Source: UBA2219 sp964612075 (GTDB taxonomy: Bacteria; Desulfobacterota; Deferrimicrobia; Deferrimicrobiales; Deferrimicrobiaceae). From it: a stretch of DNA of 64,000 nt. A program made the position numbers and the translations under genes. The stretch is taken from positions 1 through 64,000 of the forward strand of contig CAZTFC010000004.1 of assembly GCA_964612075.1 (NCBI GenBank). Direction: 5' to 3'. A model generated the notes under the pieces. That model was not told the DNA's origin and did no database searches. It saw nothing but the letters and a program-made list of their open reading frames with translations. Positions within the stretch are counted from its first letter, which is position 1; each line of letters opens with the position of its first letter. Shown here one piece after another: positions 17,050 through 25,545 of this stretch.

Positions 17050-17509
17050 GATCCCTCCCCCCCTCCCGCAGGAGGTGGAGGATCGCCTGGAGAGCGAGGA
17101 CGTATCCGTATCCGCCGATCCCGCAGATCCTCCCGGCGACGACGTCCTCCACGAGGGACACTTTCCTGAATTCCTCCCGTTTCGAGGGGTTGGAAAGGTG
17201 GAGCTCGACGGCGGGCACCGCGGAATAGAGGAGCGCATCGCGGATGGCGACGCTGGTATGGGTGTAGCCGGCGGGGTTGATGACGATCCCGTCGGCCTCG
17301 CCCCGGGCCTTCTGGAGCCGTTCGACGATCTCCCCCTCGTGGTTCGACTGGAAGAACTCGACCGTCGCCCCTTCCTTCCGGGCGGCTTCGGACACGGCCT
17401 TGCGGATGTCCTCGAGGGTCTGCCCGCCGTATACGGACGGCTCCCGCTTCCCGAGAACATTCAGGTTGGGGCCGTCGACGAAGAGGACGCGGGGGGAGGT
17501 CTTCTTCAC
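17036..17509 (-). CDS. aroQ: Type II 3-dehydroquinate dehydratase
   Basis: A 157-aa enzyme of the shikimate pathway (3-dehydroquinate to 3-dehydroshikimate). Conserved segments are GPNLNVLGKREPSVYG (active-site Arg and Tyr, about 13-28), FFQSNHEGEIVERLQ, INPAGYTHTSVAIRDAL and VELHLSNPSKREEFR. It starts with GTG in a GTGA overlap with the upstream Roadblock gene stop, preceded by GGGAGA. It shares the operon with aroB, aroK and aroC. Confidence 0.96.
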   Translation of the reverse strand: MKKTSPRVLFVDGPNLNVLGKREPSVYGGQTLEDIRKAVSEAARKEGATVEFFQSNHEGEIVERLQKARGEADGIVINPAGYTHTSVAIRDALLYSAVPAVELHLSNPSKREEFRKVSLVEDVVAGRICGIGGYGYVLALQAILHLLREGGRDRAGR

Positions 17510-17865
17510 AGGATCTCCCGGGCCTGCCGTGCCGCCTGGCGGAGGAGGAACCGGCACCTCCCCGGAATGATCGCGGCGGTGGTCACCACCGTGAGCAGGT
17601 AGTCGCTGGCCACCCGCTGGATGAAGACGCGCCCCCGCTCGCCGGCCAGAGAGAGTTCCTGCCCCTGGCCCAAACCGTTTTCCTCGGCGATCCGATCGGA
17701 CTCCCGGAAGAACTGGGCGGCCTCCGCGCACAGGGCGGACAGGTCCTGGGCGTCCCCCGGCGCGTGCCACTCCTCGACCGTCAGCCCGTCCGAGCCGACG
17801 ATCGCCCCCGACGTCACCGCGGGGTCCTTCCTGTGCATCTCTTCAATGATATCGCGAAAGGTCAT
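17506..17865 (-). CDS. Roadblock/LC7 (MglB-like) domain protein
   Basis: A 119-aa single-domain protein. The Roadblock/LC7 fold is indicated by SGAIVGSDGLTVEEW (about 19-33), a central helix with AAQFFRESDRIAEENG, and a final strand pair (GERGRVFIQRVASDYLLTVVT). Such proteins regulate small Ras-like GTPases, for example MglB with MglA. No MglA gene is present in this window. Its first 23 nt overlap the end of the aroB-TPR gene, and its stop overlaps the aroQ start, so it is tightly coupled to the TPR protein. Confidence 0.78.
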   Translation of the reverse strand: MTFRDIIEEMHRKDPAVTSGAIVGSDGLTVEEWHAPGDAQDLSALCAEAAQFFRESDRIAEENGLGQGQELSLAGERGRVFIQRVASDYLLTVVTTAAIIPGRCRFLLRQAARQAREIL

Positions 17866-19726
17866 ACCCGTACTCCTTCGCCGTCTTTTCGAGGAACGTC
17901 CCGAGCGCCGACTCCACGGGGTCCTCCTTGCCGTGCTCCGCCATCCATGCCCGGGCGCGCTCGTTGCCCGGCTCCTCCTCGAGGATCCGCCAGACGATGC
18001 CCCGCGCGATGGCCCTCTCTCCCTGCGCCCAGTAAACGTCGGCGAGGGTCACCGTCCTCACGGAAGGGGAAGGAAGCGCATCGACGGGAGGCGGCTGGGC
18101 CTCTCCCGGCGCGGCGGCCGGCTCCCCGCCGGCGGGCGCGGCCTCTTCCGGCGGCGGCGCCGCTTCTTCCGAAGCGGGAGCGGCTTCCTCCGGGACCGGG
18201 AGCGGTTCGACCCGGATCTCTTCCGGCCGCGCGGCGGCCCGCCCGGAAGGACGCAGATCCACCCCTTCCTCCCCGAGCGGTACGACCGCGTCCGCGACCC
18301 GCATCCGGTACGCGTTTTCGCCGACCACCAGCAGGTTCTCGAGCGGCAGCATCCCCTGGGGCGGCCCCCCGACGGCGGGCTCGGCGGGAAGCGACCTCTC
18401 GAGCTCCGCCGCGACCCGCTGCGCCGCGTGGTCGGAAGGGTCGCGCCCGAGGACCTCCTGGATCGCTTCCCAGGCGGCGGCGGTATTCCCCGATTTCCGG
18501 TACGCCTCCGCAAGGGACGTGATCGCCCGGTTGTCCCTCGGGTTGGCCGCCACGCGCCGCTCGAGGATCTGCACGGTTTCCCGCATGTCCCCGGCCTCCG
18601 CGTCCCTCGGTTCGGCGGCCTGCCCCGCCTGGCGATCCCGGATTTCCGCCCGGATGCCCGGAAGCTCCCTGCGTACCTCCTCCAGCGGAAGGCGCCGGAT
18701 CTCGCACGTGCCCGGCCGGACGATCAGCGGCAGATCGACGTCCGCCACGACGCGCTTCTTGTCCATTCCGAGCGCCGTGGAGATCGAGGCGAGCGGGATC
18801 CCCGGGACGTCCAGCTCGTACCCCATGCGGCGCAGCAGGGAAAGGATCCCTTCCGCCGTTTCCTCTTCCGTGACGCCGAGGCGCCGCCCGAGGACCGCTT
18901 CCCACGCCAGCCCGATCGCGACGGCCTCCCCGTGAAGGAGCCGGCCGTACCCCCCGGCCTGCTCCAGCGCGTGGCCGACGGTGTGCCCCGCGTTCAATAT
19001 CTTCCGCAAGGAAGATTCCCGCTCGTCCTTCTCCACCACGGACGCCTTGAACGCGACGGCCCTGCGGACGAGCCACTGCCAGTCGTCGCCGGCGAACGAC
19101 CTCCACCGGCTTCCACGTTCCACGAGCCGGTCCCACAGCTCCGCGTCTCCCGCAAGGCCGCATTTGACGACCTCGGCGAGCCCCGCGTGCAGGTTCCGGT
19201 CGTCCAGGGTGATGAGGAAGGCGTCGTCGACGAAGACGGCCCGGGGCTGGTGAAAGGCGCCCACCAGGTTCTTCCCCTCCGGCAGGTTGAACCCGGTCTT
19301 GCCTCCGACGCTGCTGTCCACCTGGGCGAGAAGCGTCGTCGGGACCTGGATGAACGAAACGCCGCGGAGGAACGTGGCGGCGGCGAACCCGGCGAGATCG
19401 CCGACCACCCCCCCGCCGAAAGCGACCACGAGGGAGTCCCTGCCGGCGTTCCCCTCGGCGAGGAACTCGTAGATCCTGCCGACCGTGGAGAGCGTCTTGT
19501 GCTCCTCCCCCGGGGGAAGGACCAGGAGCTCGTGGGGGTTCCCCGCGAGCCACCGGCGGATGTCGTCTCCGTAGATGGACGCGACGTTCCGGTCCGTCAC
19601 CACGTGGACCGATTTCCCGGGGTGGAACCGCCGTATCCATTCCGTCATGGCGGGATAGATGTTCCGGTCGAAGAATATATCGTAGGAACGGTCGCCCAGG
19701 GTGACCGTGCGCGTTTCGGGGGTCAA
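17843..19726 (-). CDS. aroB: 3-dehydroquinate synthase fused to a TPR/proline-rich domain
   Basis: A single open frame of 627 codons. Residues about 1-360 are a complete AroB (DAHP to 3-dehydroquinate): GGGVVGDLAGFAAATFLRG near 104-122, PTTLLAQVDSSVGGKTG (129-145), NAGHTVGHALE (245-255) and HGEAVAIGL. After a short charged linker (about 362-380) come a TPR region (from Met381) and a Pro/Ala/Glu-rich tail with a final TPR-like pair. No stop separates the parts. The start is TTG in a TTGA overlap with the aroK stop. An internal ATG at 18586, preceded by GGAGG at 8 nt, could start a separate 247-aa TPR protein. AroB normally ends near 360 aa, so the fusion is unusual. Confidence 0.87.
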   Translation of the reverse strand: MTPETRTVTLGDRSYDIFFDRNIYPAMTEWIRRFHPGKSVHVVTDRNVASIYGDDIRRWLAGNPHELLVLPPGEEHKTLSTVGRIYEFLAEGNAGRDSLVVAFGGGVVGDLAGFAAATFLRGVSFIQVPTTLLAQVDSSVGGKTGFNLPEGKNLVGAFHQPRAVFVDDAFLITLDDRNLHAGLAEVVKCGLAGDAELWDRLVERGSRWRSFAGDDWQWLVRRAVAFKASVVEKDERESSLRKILNAGHTVGHALEQAGGYGRLLHGEAVAIGLAWEAVLGRRLGVTEEETAEGILSLLRRMGYELDVPGIPLASISTALGMDKKRVVADVDLPLIVRPGTCEIRRLPLEEVRRELPGIRAEIRDRQAGQAAEPRDAEAGDMRETVQILERRVAANPRDNRAITSLAEAYRKSGNTAAAWEAIQEVLGRDPSDHAAQRVAAELERSLPAEPAVGGPPQGMLPLENLLVVGENAYRMRVADAVVPLGEEGVDLRPSGRAAARPEEIRVEPLPVPEEAAPASEEAAPPPEEAAPAGGEPAAAPGEAQPPPVDALPSPSVRTVTLADVYWAQGERAIARGIVWRILEEEPGNERARAWMAEHGKEDPVESALGTFLEKTAKEYGYDLSRYH

Positions 19727-20262
19727 GCTCCGCCGCCCTCCCGTTTCTTCAGCAATCCGATGATCCGCCCCGCGATCTCTCTGACCGTACGACCGTCGGT
19801 CGGGACGGTGTGGTCCGCCCGCCGGTACTCCGGGACCCTCCGCTCGAGGAGGTCCTTCACGATGCTCTCCCGGTCCGCCCCCTGCAGCAGCGGCCGTTTC
19901 GAGTCCCTCGCGAGACGGCGAAGGACCGTCCCGGGGCTCGCCTCGAGGTAGACCACCGGGCCGTACGCCCTCATCAGCTTCCGGTTCTCCTCTTGGAGGA
20001 ACGCCCCGCCCCCGGCCGCCACCACGCGACCCTTCACCGCGAGGATCTCCCGCAGCGCGGCCCTCTCCCTCTCGCGGAACGCCGGTTCCCCCTCCTCCGC
20101 GAAAAGGGTCCGGATGGGCCGTCCGGCCTTCCTCTCGATCCACTCGTCCGCATCGACGAACTCGGCGCCGGTCCTGCGCGCCAGCTCCCTGCCGACCGAG
20201 CTCTTGCCCGACCCCATGAACCCGACGAGGACGACGCCGGGAAACCCGCCGGCCGATGTCAT
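19723..20262 (-). CDS. aroK: Shikimate kinase
   Basis: A 179-aa P-loop kinase converting shikimate to shikimate-3-phosphate. Walker A is GFMGSGKSS (about 14-22); shikimate-binding residues lie in DADEWIERKAG (Asp, Arg) and GGGAFLQ; the LID arginine is in DSKRPLL. Its ATG overlaps the aroC stop (ATGA), and its stop overlaps the aroB TTG start. Confidence 0.95.
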   Translation of the reverse strand: MTSAGGFPGVVLVGFMGSGKSSVGRELARRTGAEFVDADEWIERKAGRPIRTLFAEEGEPAFRERERAALREILAVKGRVVAAGGGAFLQEENRKLMRAYGPVVYLEASPGTVLRRLARDSKRPLLQGADRESIVKDLLERRVPEYRRADHTVPTDGRTVREIAGRIIGLLKKREGGGA

Positions 20263-21500
20263 CTCCCGCAGATACGCTCGAGGTAATTTGAGTAATTATA
20301 GAGGATATCCCGCAACGCATCCCCTCCGAATTTTTCCAGGAACGCATCCGCCAGGACGATGGCCACCATCGATTCGGCGACGACGGCCGCTGCGGGCACC
20401 GCGCAAGCGTCGCCCCGCTCCCGGTGGGCCTCCGCGGGCTTCCAGCCGCCCAGCGTGACCGTGCGCAGCGGCGACTGCTGCGTCGGGATCGGCTTCATGG
20501 CGGCCCGCGCGATCAGCGGTTCCCCGTTCGTCATCCCGCCTTCCAGGCCGCCGGCGCGGTTCGTTTTCCGGTGGAACGGCAGCGCGCGCCCGCCCATGAG
20601 CAGGTTGCGGCCGGAGGGTCCCGGGAACAGCTCGTCGAGCGCCTCGTTTCCGGGGAGCGAGGAAAGGTCGCGGCCGCCGCCGATCTCCACCCCCTTGATC
20701 GCCTGGATGCTCATCAGCGCCTGGCCGAGCCGACCGTCCAGGCGCATGTCCCACGCCGTGCAGGACCCCAGCCCCGGCGGCAGCCCCGTCGCGATCACCT
20801 CGACGACGCCCCCGGCGGTGGTCCCCGCCTCCTTCAGGGCGTCGATCCAGCGGATCGCTTCCGCCTCGGCGGCGGCGTCCGCCATCCGCAACGGGCTCGA
20901 CTGCGCCCGCAGCGCGCTTTCCGGGTTCCCTTCCACGCCGGGGGGTACGCGGAACGAGCCGATGGAGATCACATGCCCCGCGACCTCCACGCCGAGTTCG
21001 CGCAGCAGCCGCTTCGCCAGCGCCCCCGCCATCACCCTGGCCGCGGTCTCCCTGGCGCTAGCCCGCTCCAGGACGCTGCGCACGTCGGCATGGCCGAATT
21101 TCAGCGCGCCCGGCAGGTCCGCGTGGCCGGGACGGACGGTGTCCAGCGGCTCGATCCCCGCTCCCCCTCCGTCCTGCGCCATCTTCTCCCGCCAGTTCTC
21201 CCAGTCGAGGTTCCGCAGCATCATCGCGACGGGTCCGCCCAGCGTCTTCCCGAAGCGTATGCCTGAAAGGATCTCGACCCGGTCCCTCTCGATCTCCATC
21301 CGCCCGCCGCGGCCGTGCCCGGACTGCCGCCGGCTCAATTCGCGGTCCACGTCCTCCGCGCGGACCTCGAGGCCGGCCGGCAGCCCCTCGACGATCGCTA
21401 CAAGCGCGGGGCCGTGCGTCTCGCCTGCGGTGCGGAACGATAGTCGCGCGATCTGTTTTCGCCTCCCCCCGGAATGGAAAAGGGCACCCGGAGCTTCCAC
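20259..21500 (-). CDS. aroC: Chorismate synthase (start uncertain)
   Basis: Makes chorismate from EPSP using reduced FMN. The body is complete: FRTAGETHGPALVAIVEG, RRQSGHGRGGRMEIE, VRPGHADLPGALKFGH, RASARETAARV and a C-terminal GGMTNGEPLIARAAMKPIPT. The only conventional in-frame start is GTG 21500, giving 413 aa, but that codon sits in the loop of the pilQ terminator hairpin. Homologues start next to LRxxTAGE, which would correspond to about 21452, where an ATC codon follows GGGGGGAGG by 9 nt. A non-canonical AUC start is therefore possible. It heads the run aroC-aroK-aroB-Roadblock-aroQ. Confidence 0.88.
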   Translation of the reverse strand: MEAPGALFHSGGRRKQIARLSFRTAGETHGPALVAIVEGLPAGLEVRAEDVDRELSRRQSGHGRGGRMEIERDRVEILSGIRFGKTLGGPVAMMLRNLDWENWREKMAQDGGGAGIEPLDTVRPGHADLPGALKFGHADVRSVLERASARETAARVMAGALAKRLLRELGVEVAGHVISIGSFRVPPGVEGNPESALRAQSSPLRMADAAAEAEAIRWIDALKEAGTTAGGVVEVIATGLPPGLGSCTAWDMRLDGRLGQALMSIQAIKGVEIGGGRDLSSLPGNEALDELFPGPSGRNLLMGGRALPFHRKTNRAGGLEGGMTNGEPLIARAAMKPIPTQQSPLRTVTLGGWKPAEAHRERGDACAVPAAAVVAESMVAIVLADAFLEKFGGDALRDILYNYSNYLERICGR

Positions 21501-21512
21501 CCGGGTGCCCTT
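21480..21512 (-). terminator. Strong rho-independent terminator of the pil operon
   Basis: A 12-bp perfect stem, AAGGGCACCCGG/CCGGGTGCCCTT, encloses a 9-nt loop and is followed on the minus strand by TTTTCC. It lies 26 nt beyond the pilQ stop codon. The putative GTG of aroC falls in its loop. Confidence 0.85.
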
Positions 21513-21538
21513 CGATCAGCCTTTCGCCCCGACCCGGA

Positions 21539-23815
21539 TCAGAGGGCCTTGGCCTGTATCGGCTCCGCCTTCAGGATCTTCGGCGTGATGAAGATCAGCA
21601 GCTCCCGGTTCCTCGCCGTGTTCGTGTCCTTCCGGAACAGGTAGCCCAGGACCGGGATCTTCGAGAGCCACGGCAGGCCGGACGTGTTCTCGGTCCGCGA
21701 GATCTGGAGGATCCCGCCGATGACGGTGGTGTCGCCGTCGCCGATCAGGACTTCCGTCGTGGCCTTCTTCTTGTTGATGGCGGGCTGCCCCGTGGCGCTC
21801 GTCTCGCCCTGCGAGTCGTTCTTCGCCTCGAGCTTCATCGAAACGCGGCCGTCGGGGGTGATGTGCGGCGTCACCTTGAGGCTCAAGGTGGCGTCGATGA
21901 ACTGGGTGTTCGTGCCGGAGGCCGAAACGGTCGAGTAGGGGATCTGCGTGCCCTGCTCGATCGTCGCCTCCTTGTTGTCGACCGTGACCACCTTCGGCGA
22001 GGAGACGATCTTCGCCTTCCCGGAGGACTCGAGCGCCGAGAGCGCCAGGTCGAGGCGGAGGTTGTCCCTCAAAATCCCGAAGGCGATGCCGCCGCCCGAA
22101 CCGGCCCCGATCGAAGCCGGCAGGTTGACCGCGTAGTTCGGCGACGGAGCGGTCACCGAATACGGGGTCGTGGTCGTGGAGTTGATCGCGCCGTCCGTGC
22201 TGATCCCGCCGGTCTCGTTCATCAATCCGCCGATCCCGTACTGCGTTCCGCCCTTGTTGCCGGTGTAGTTGCCGCCCCACTGGACGCCCAGCTCCCGGGT
22301 GAAGGACGTGTCGACCTCGACGATCCTCGCCTCGATCAGCACCTGCGGCGTCGCCGTGTCGAGCCGCGCCACCAGCTCCTTCACCGCCTCGATGTTCTCC
22401 GGCAGGTCGCGGATGATCAGCACGTTCGTGCGGTCGTCGCTGTCGAACTTCGCGAACTTGGAGACCTGGGGCTTGATCTTGGCCAGGAGCTCGGACGCCT
22501 TGGAATAGCTCACCGGGATGGTGTCGAACACGCCCTCCCTCAGCGTGCGGGCCTCTTCCTCGCGCGCGATCGCCTCGACCTTCGAAAGCTCGATCGACTT
22601 CTGCGCGTTCAGCCGGTCCTGCTCCTCCTTCTGGATCGAGGAGGTGGGAGCGATCCGCAGGACGTTCCCCTCCTGGACCGCCCCGAGCCCCTTGGAGCGC
22701 AGAATGATGTCCAGCGCCTGGTCCCAGGGCACGTTGACCAGGCGGAGGGTGACCTTCCCCTTGACGTCGTCCGTCGTGATGACGTTGAGGTTGCTCACGT
22801 CGGCGATGATCCGGAAGATGTTCGAGAGCTCGGCGTCCTTGAAGTCCATCGAGATCCGCTGCCCCTTGTACTTCCGGACGTCTCCGCCGGCGCTCCTCAG
22901 GAAACCCCACTGCTGGTCATCCTGCCGGGAGCCGCCGTACGCCGGGGCTTCTTCCTTCGCCCCCTCGGGCCTCGCCACCGCCCGGGCCACGAGGTCGGAA
23001 CCCGCGGCGCCCGGGGCCTTCGCGAACGATACGACGACGGTGTTCCCTTTCCTTTCCACCGTGTAGGCCGACCCCGGAGCGAACGTCACGGCGACCGAGA
23101 CCGCCTTCTTCCCCGTCGAGGGGACGATCGCCCTGACCGGGATCTCGAACTTCGCCGCGTCGATCTGGCGAAGCAGCGCCTTCTCGATCGAAGCCCCCGG
23201 GAACGTCAGCGTCACGCGGTCCCCGACCCGGGAAGCCTGGTACGGAGTCTCCCCCGCGGTGGTGATGACCACGTTCGACGCGTCCGGCAGGTCCTCGAGA
23301 TCGATGCCCACGACGGCAATGCCCGCCGGCAAAGCCTTCTCGTCCTTCAGGCGGTCCGTGCTGGTGACCTTCTCCTCGGACCCTCCGCCGACGGACAGGA
23401 CCAAGCCGCCCTTGTCGGTGTTCACCATGAACGGCAACGGCTTGTCACCCGGCGTCTCGACCACCATGCGGATCTTGCCGTCCTGGGAGGAAACCTTCAC
23501 ACCCTTGACCTGCGGCGTGTCGACCGGTATCTCGGAAGCGACCGTCCCCTGGGCCACTCCCCAGATGTCGACCACGATCCGGAACGGATCGCTCGTCTTG
23601 AAGGAGTTGTAGTTCCCGATGGCCCCGTCGACGACCGCCTGGATCGTGGTGCTGTACGGGGTCTTCGAAACCACCAGTTCCTTCATCCGGGCGCCGGAAG
23701 GCTCCGCGGCGAAAACAGGCGACGCGATCAGGAGGCAGGCGAGTAGAAGCGCCGCCATCCCCTGCATGACGCGGGGCCGAAAGATGCGGCCCGAGAGCCG
23801 TAACGGGGTAATCAT
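21539..23815 (-). CDS. pilQ: Type IV pilus secretin PilQ
   Basis: A 758-aa outer-membrane secretin, the channel for the pilus. The signal peptide is about 1-36 (hydrophobic LLLACLLIASPVFA). Two AMIN-like domains (about 40-130 and 165-255) bind peptidoglycan in relatives. An STN/N0 domain (ISMDFKDAELSNIFRII, about 308) and N1 domain with NVLIIRDLPENI precede the secretin core (VLIEARIVEVD, LDLALSALESSGKAKIVSSPK, GDGDTTVIGGIL, LPWLSKIPVLGYLF, LLIFITPKIL). ATG 23815 overlaps the pilP stop (ATGA). It is last in the pilMNOPQ operon. Confidence 0.96.
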   Translation of the reverse strand: MITPLRLSGRIFRPRVMQGMAALLLACLLIASPVFAAEPSGARMKELVVSKTPYSTTIQAVVDGAIGNYNSFKTSDPFRIVVDIWGVAQGTVASEIPVDTPQVKGVKVSSQDGKIRMVVETPGDKPLPFMVNTDKGGLVLSVGGGSEEKVTSTDRLKDEKALPAGIAVVGIDLEDLPDASNVVITTAGETPYQASRVGDRVTLTFPGASIEKALLRQIDAAKFEIPVRAIVPSTGKKAVSVAVTFAPGSAYTVERKGNTVVVSFAKAPGAAGSDLVARAVARPEGAKEEAPAYGGSRQDDQQWGFLRSAGGDVRKYKGQRISMDFKDAELSNIFRIIADVSNLNVITTDDVKGKVTLRLVNVPWDQALDIILRSKGLGAVQEGNVLRIAPTSSIQKEEQDRLNAQKSIELSKVEAIAREEEARTLREGVFDTIPVSYSKASELLAKIKPQVSKFAKFDSDDRTNVLIIRDLPENIEAVKELVARLDTATPQVLIEARIVEVDTSFTRELGVQWGGNYTGNKGGTQYGIGGLMNETGGISTDGAINSTTTTPYSVTAPSPNYAVNLPASIGAGSGGGIAFGILRDNLRLDLALSALESSGKAKIVSSPKVVTVDNKEATIEQGTQIPYSTVSASGTNTQFIDATLSLKVTPHITPDGRVSMKLEAKNDSQGETSATGQPAINKKKATTEVLIGDGDTTVIGGILQISRTENTSGLPWLSKIPVLGYLFRKDTNTARNRELLIFITPKILKAEPIQAKAL

Positions 23816-24366
23816 TGGTTCCCTCCTGCCGTTGTGAGCTGCAACACGCTCTCCCGCGACACCGTCTTCCCGCCGGCGCCGGGGAACTCTTCCTTGACCG
23901 TGATCTCCTTGTCCGTGATCCGCGTCACCACCCCGCCGGAACGCCCGATGCGGTTTCCAACGAGCACCGTGTACCCTTTCCCCTCGGCGTCCTCGACGAG
24001 GGCCGAAGCCCCGCTCTTGCCCCAGATCACACCGACCATCTTCAGTTCGCCCAGCTCGTACCGCTGCAGCGGCGGCACGGCCGACTGGTCTTCCTTCACC
24101 TTCTGGGCGTCGCTCTTGACGAACGAAACGAACGGGTCGCGCTTCCCCTCGGGTTCGTAGGCGGGCGGCCCGGCCGGGGCTTCCGGCTTCTTCTCCTCGA
24201 CGACGGCTTTCGGGGGAGGCGCGGCCCCGGGCTGCGGGGCGATCTTCTTGACCACGGGCCCGGGAGGGGGCGCCTCCTCCTTGGAGCATCCCCACACCCC
24301 GCCCAGGAGAAATGCGGCGGCGACGAGCGGGGCGAACGCCCGGGAAACCGAGGGACCGAGTCTCAT
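23812..24366 (-). CDS. pilP: Pilus assembly lipoprotein PilP
   Basis: A 184-aa inner-membrane lipoprotein that couples the PilMNO complex to PilQ. The N-terminal signal ends in a lipobox-like GVWGC (Cys27), followed by a Pro-rich linker and a compact beta domain (RYELGELKMVGVIW... GYTVLVGNRIGR...). Trp in the lipobox is unusual. ATGA overlaps exist at both ends (with pilO and pilQ). Confidence 0.92.
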   Translation of the reverse strand: MRLGPSVSRAFAPLVAAAFLLGGVWGCSKEEAPPPGPVVKKIAPQPGAAPPPKAVVEEKKPEAPAGPPAYEPEGKRDPFVSFVKSDAQKVKEDQSAVPPLQRYELGELKMVGVIWGKSGASALVEDAEGKGYTVLVGNRIGRSGGVVTRITDKEITVKEEFPGAGGKTVSRESVLQLTTAGGNQ

Positions 24367-24983
24367 TTTGCCCTCCCCTTGCCTTCATCCTTCTTGGCGT
24401 CCGTCGGGGCCGGCGCTTCCAGGAAGCGATAGGTCGTCGCCGTGCAGCTCACGGACGAGCGGACGTCGTTTCCGCCGCCCTGCCTGGGATTCGCGAAGAC
24501 GATGTTCGACAGGTTCACGATCCGGGGATAGTGGCTCACCTTGTCGGCGAACTGGACGAAGGAGTGGTAGCTCCCGTTGACCACGATCGACACGGGGATC
24601 TCCGCGTAGAAATCCTTGCGCGCTTCCCCGGAAGGGGCGAACTTCACGAATTCGAGCCCCGATTCCTTCCCCAGGTCCGAAATGTTCTTCAGCAGCGAGG
24701 GGATCTCCGCGGAGTTCGGAAGCTGCTCGAGGAGGAGGGAAAGCCGGGATTCCAGCCTCTTGACCTCCTCCTGGAAGGACTGCAGGTTCCCCGCGATCAC
24801 TTCCTGCTCCTTGATCTTGGCCCGGAGGGTGGTCAGCTCCGCTTCGAGCGTGTCGATCTGGACGGAGGCTTCCCTGTAATAGAGGTAATAGTACCCGACG
24901 ATGACGATCGCTGAGAAGAGAACCGCCAGCAGGACCTTCTGCTTGGTGGGAATCTTGGCGAGGTCGTCCAGTTTCGGCGCCAT
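24363..24983 (-). CDS. pilO: Pilus alignment protein PilO
   Basis: A 206-aa bitopic inner-membrane protein that pairs with PilN. It has a short cytoplasmic N-terminus, one membrane helix (about 17-36, VLLAVLFSAIVIVGYYYLYY), a periplasmic coiled coil (about 38-85) and a ferredoxin-like C-terminal domain (EIPVSIVVNGSYHSFVQFAD). It lies 28 nt downstream of pilN. Confidence 0.93.
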   Translation of the reverse strand: MAPKLDDLAKIPTKQKVLLAVLFSAIVIVGYYYLYYREASVQIDTLEAELTTLRAKIKEQEVIAGNLQSFQEEVKRLESRLSLLLEQLPNSAEIPSLLKNISDLGKESGLEFVKFAPSGEARKDFYAEIPVSIVVNGSYHSFVQFADKVSHYPRIVNLSNIVFANPRQGGGNDVRSSVSCTATTYRFLEAPAPTDAKKDEGKGRAK

Positions 24984-25011
24984 TCGTTTCCTCTCTCTCC
25001 CGGCCGGCCGG

Positions 25012-25545
25012 TCAGTTGACGGCCTGGAAGGTCAGGGTGTACTTCACGAGCTTGGTGTTCGATACCGCCGCCTGGTCCGCCGACCCGAGCACGACGTCCC
25101 GGAAGCGTCCCGTCTGTGCCAGGGCCGTCATGAAGTTGGCGACCGTGTTGTTGTTCAGCGCCACCCCGGAAACCGAGATCCTCTCCCCCCGGATCTCGAG
25201 CTTGTCGATCCAGCACTTCTCGGGGATGGCCGCCGACAGCGCCTCGAAGTGCCTGACGGGGCCGACGCGGTTCTTCTGGAGGTTGGAGATGATGTCCACC
25301 TTTTTCTGGAGCTCGGCCTTCCGGGCCTTGAACTTCTCCACCTCGCCGATCTCTTTCTTCAGCCGCTCGACCTCCGCGTTGGCCTGCTGGATGCCCGTCT
25401 GCAGAGACTTGATCTTTCCGGTGACCGTCGTGTGGAAGTACAGCGTTCCCAGCAGCACGACCAGGGGAACGAGGAGGAACGCGAACCCGACATTGAGCTC
25501 GCGACGCTTCTTCCGTTTCCCCCGGATGAGATTGATCCGGATCAT
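25012..25545 (-). CDS. pilN: Pilus alignment protein PilN
   Basis: A 177-aa bitopic protein. The N-terminus MIRINLIRGKRKKR carries the PilM-binding INLxP-like motif (here INLIR). One membrane helix (about 20-38), a coiled coil (about 45-90) and a ferredoxin-like periplasmic domain (IPEKCWIDKLEIRGERISVSG) follow. ATG 25545 overlaps the pilM stop (ATGA). Confidence 0.93.
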   Translation of the reverse strand: MIRINLIRGKRKKRRELNVGFAFLLVPLVVLLGTLYFHTTVTGKIKSLQTGIQQANAEVERLKKEIGEVEKFKARKAELQKKVDIISNLQKNRVGPVRHFEALSAAIPEKCWIDKLEIRGERISVSGVALNNNTVANFMTALAQTGRFRDVVLGSADQAAVSNTKLVKYTLTFQAVN

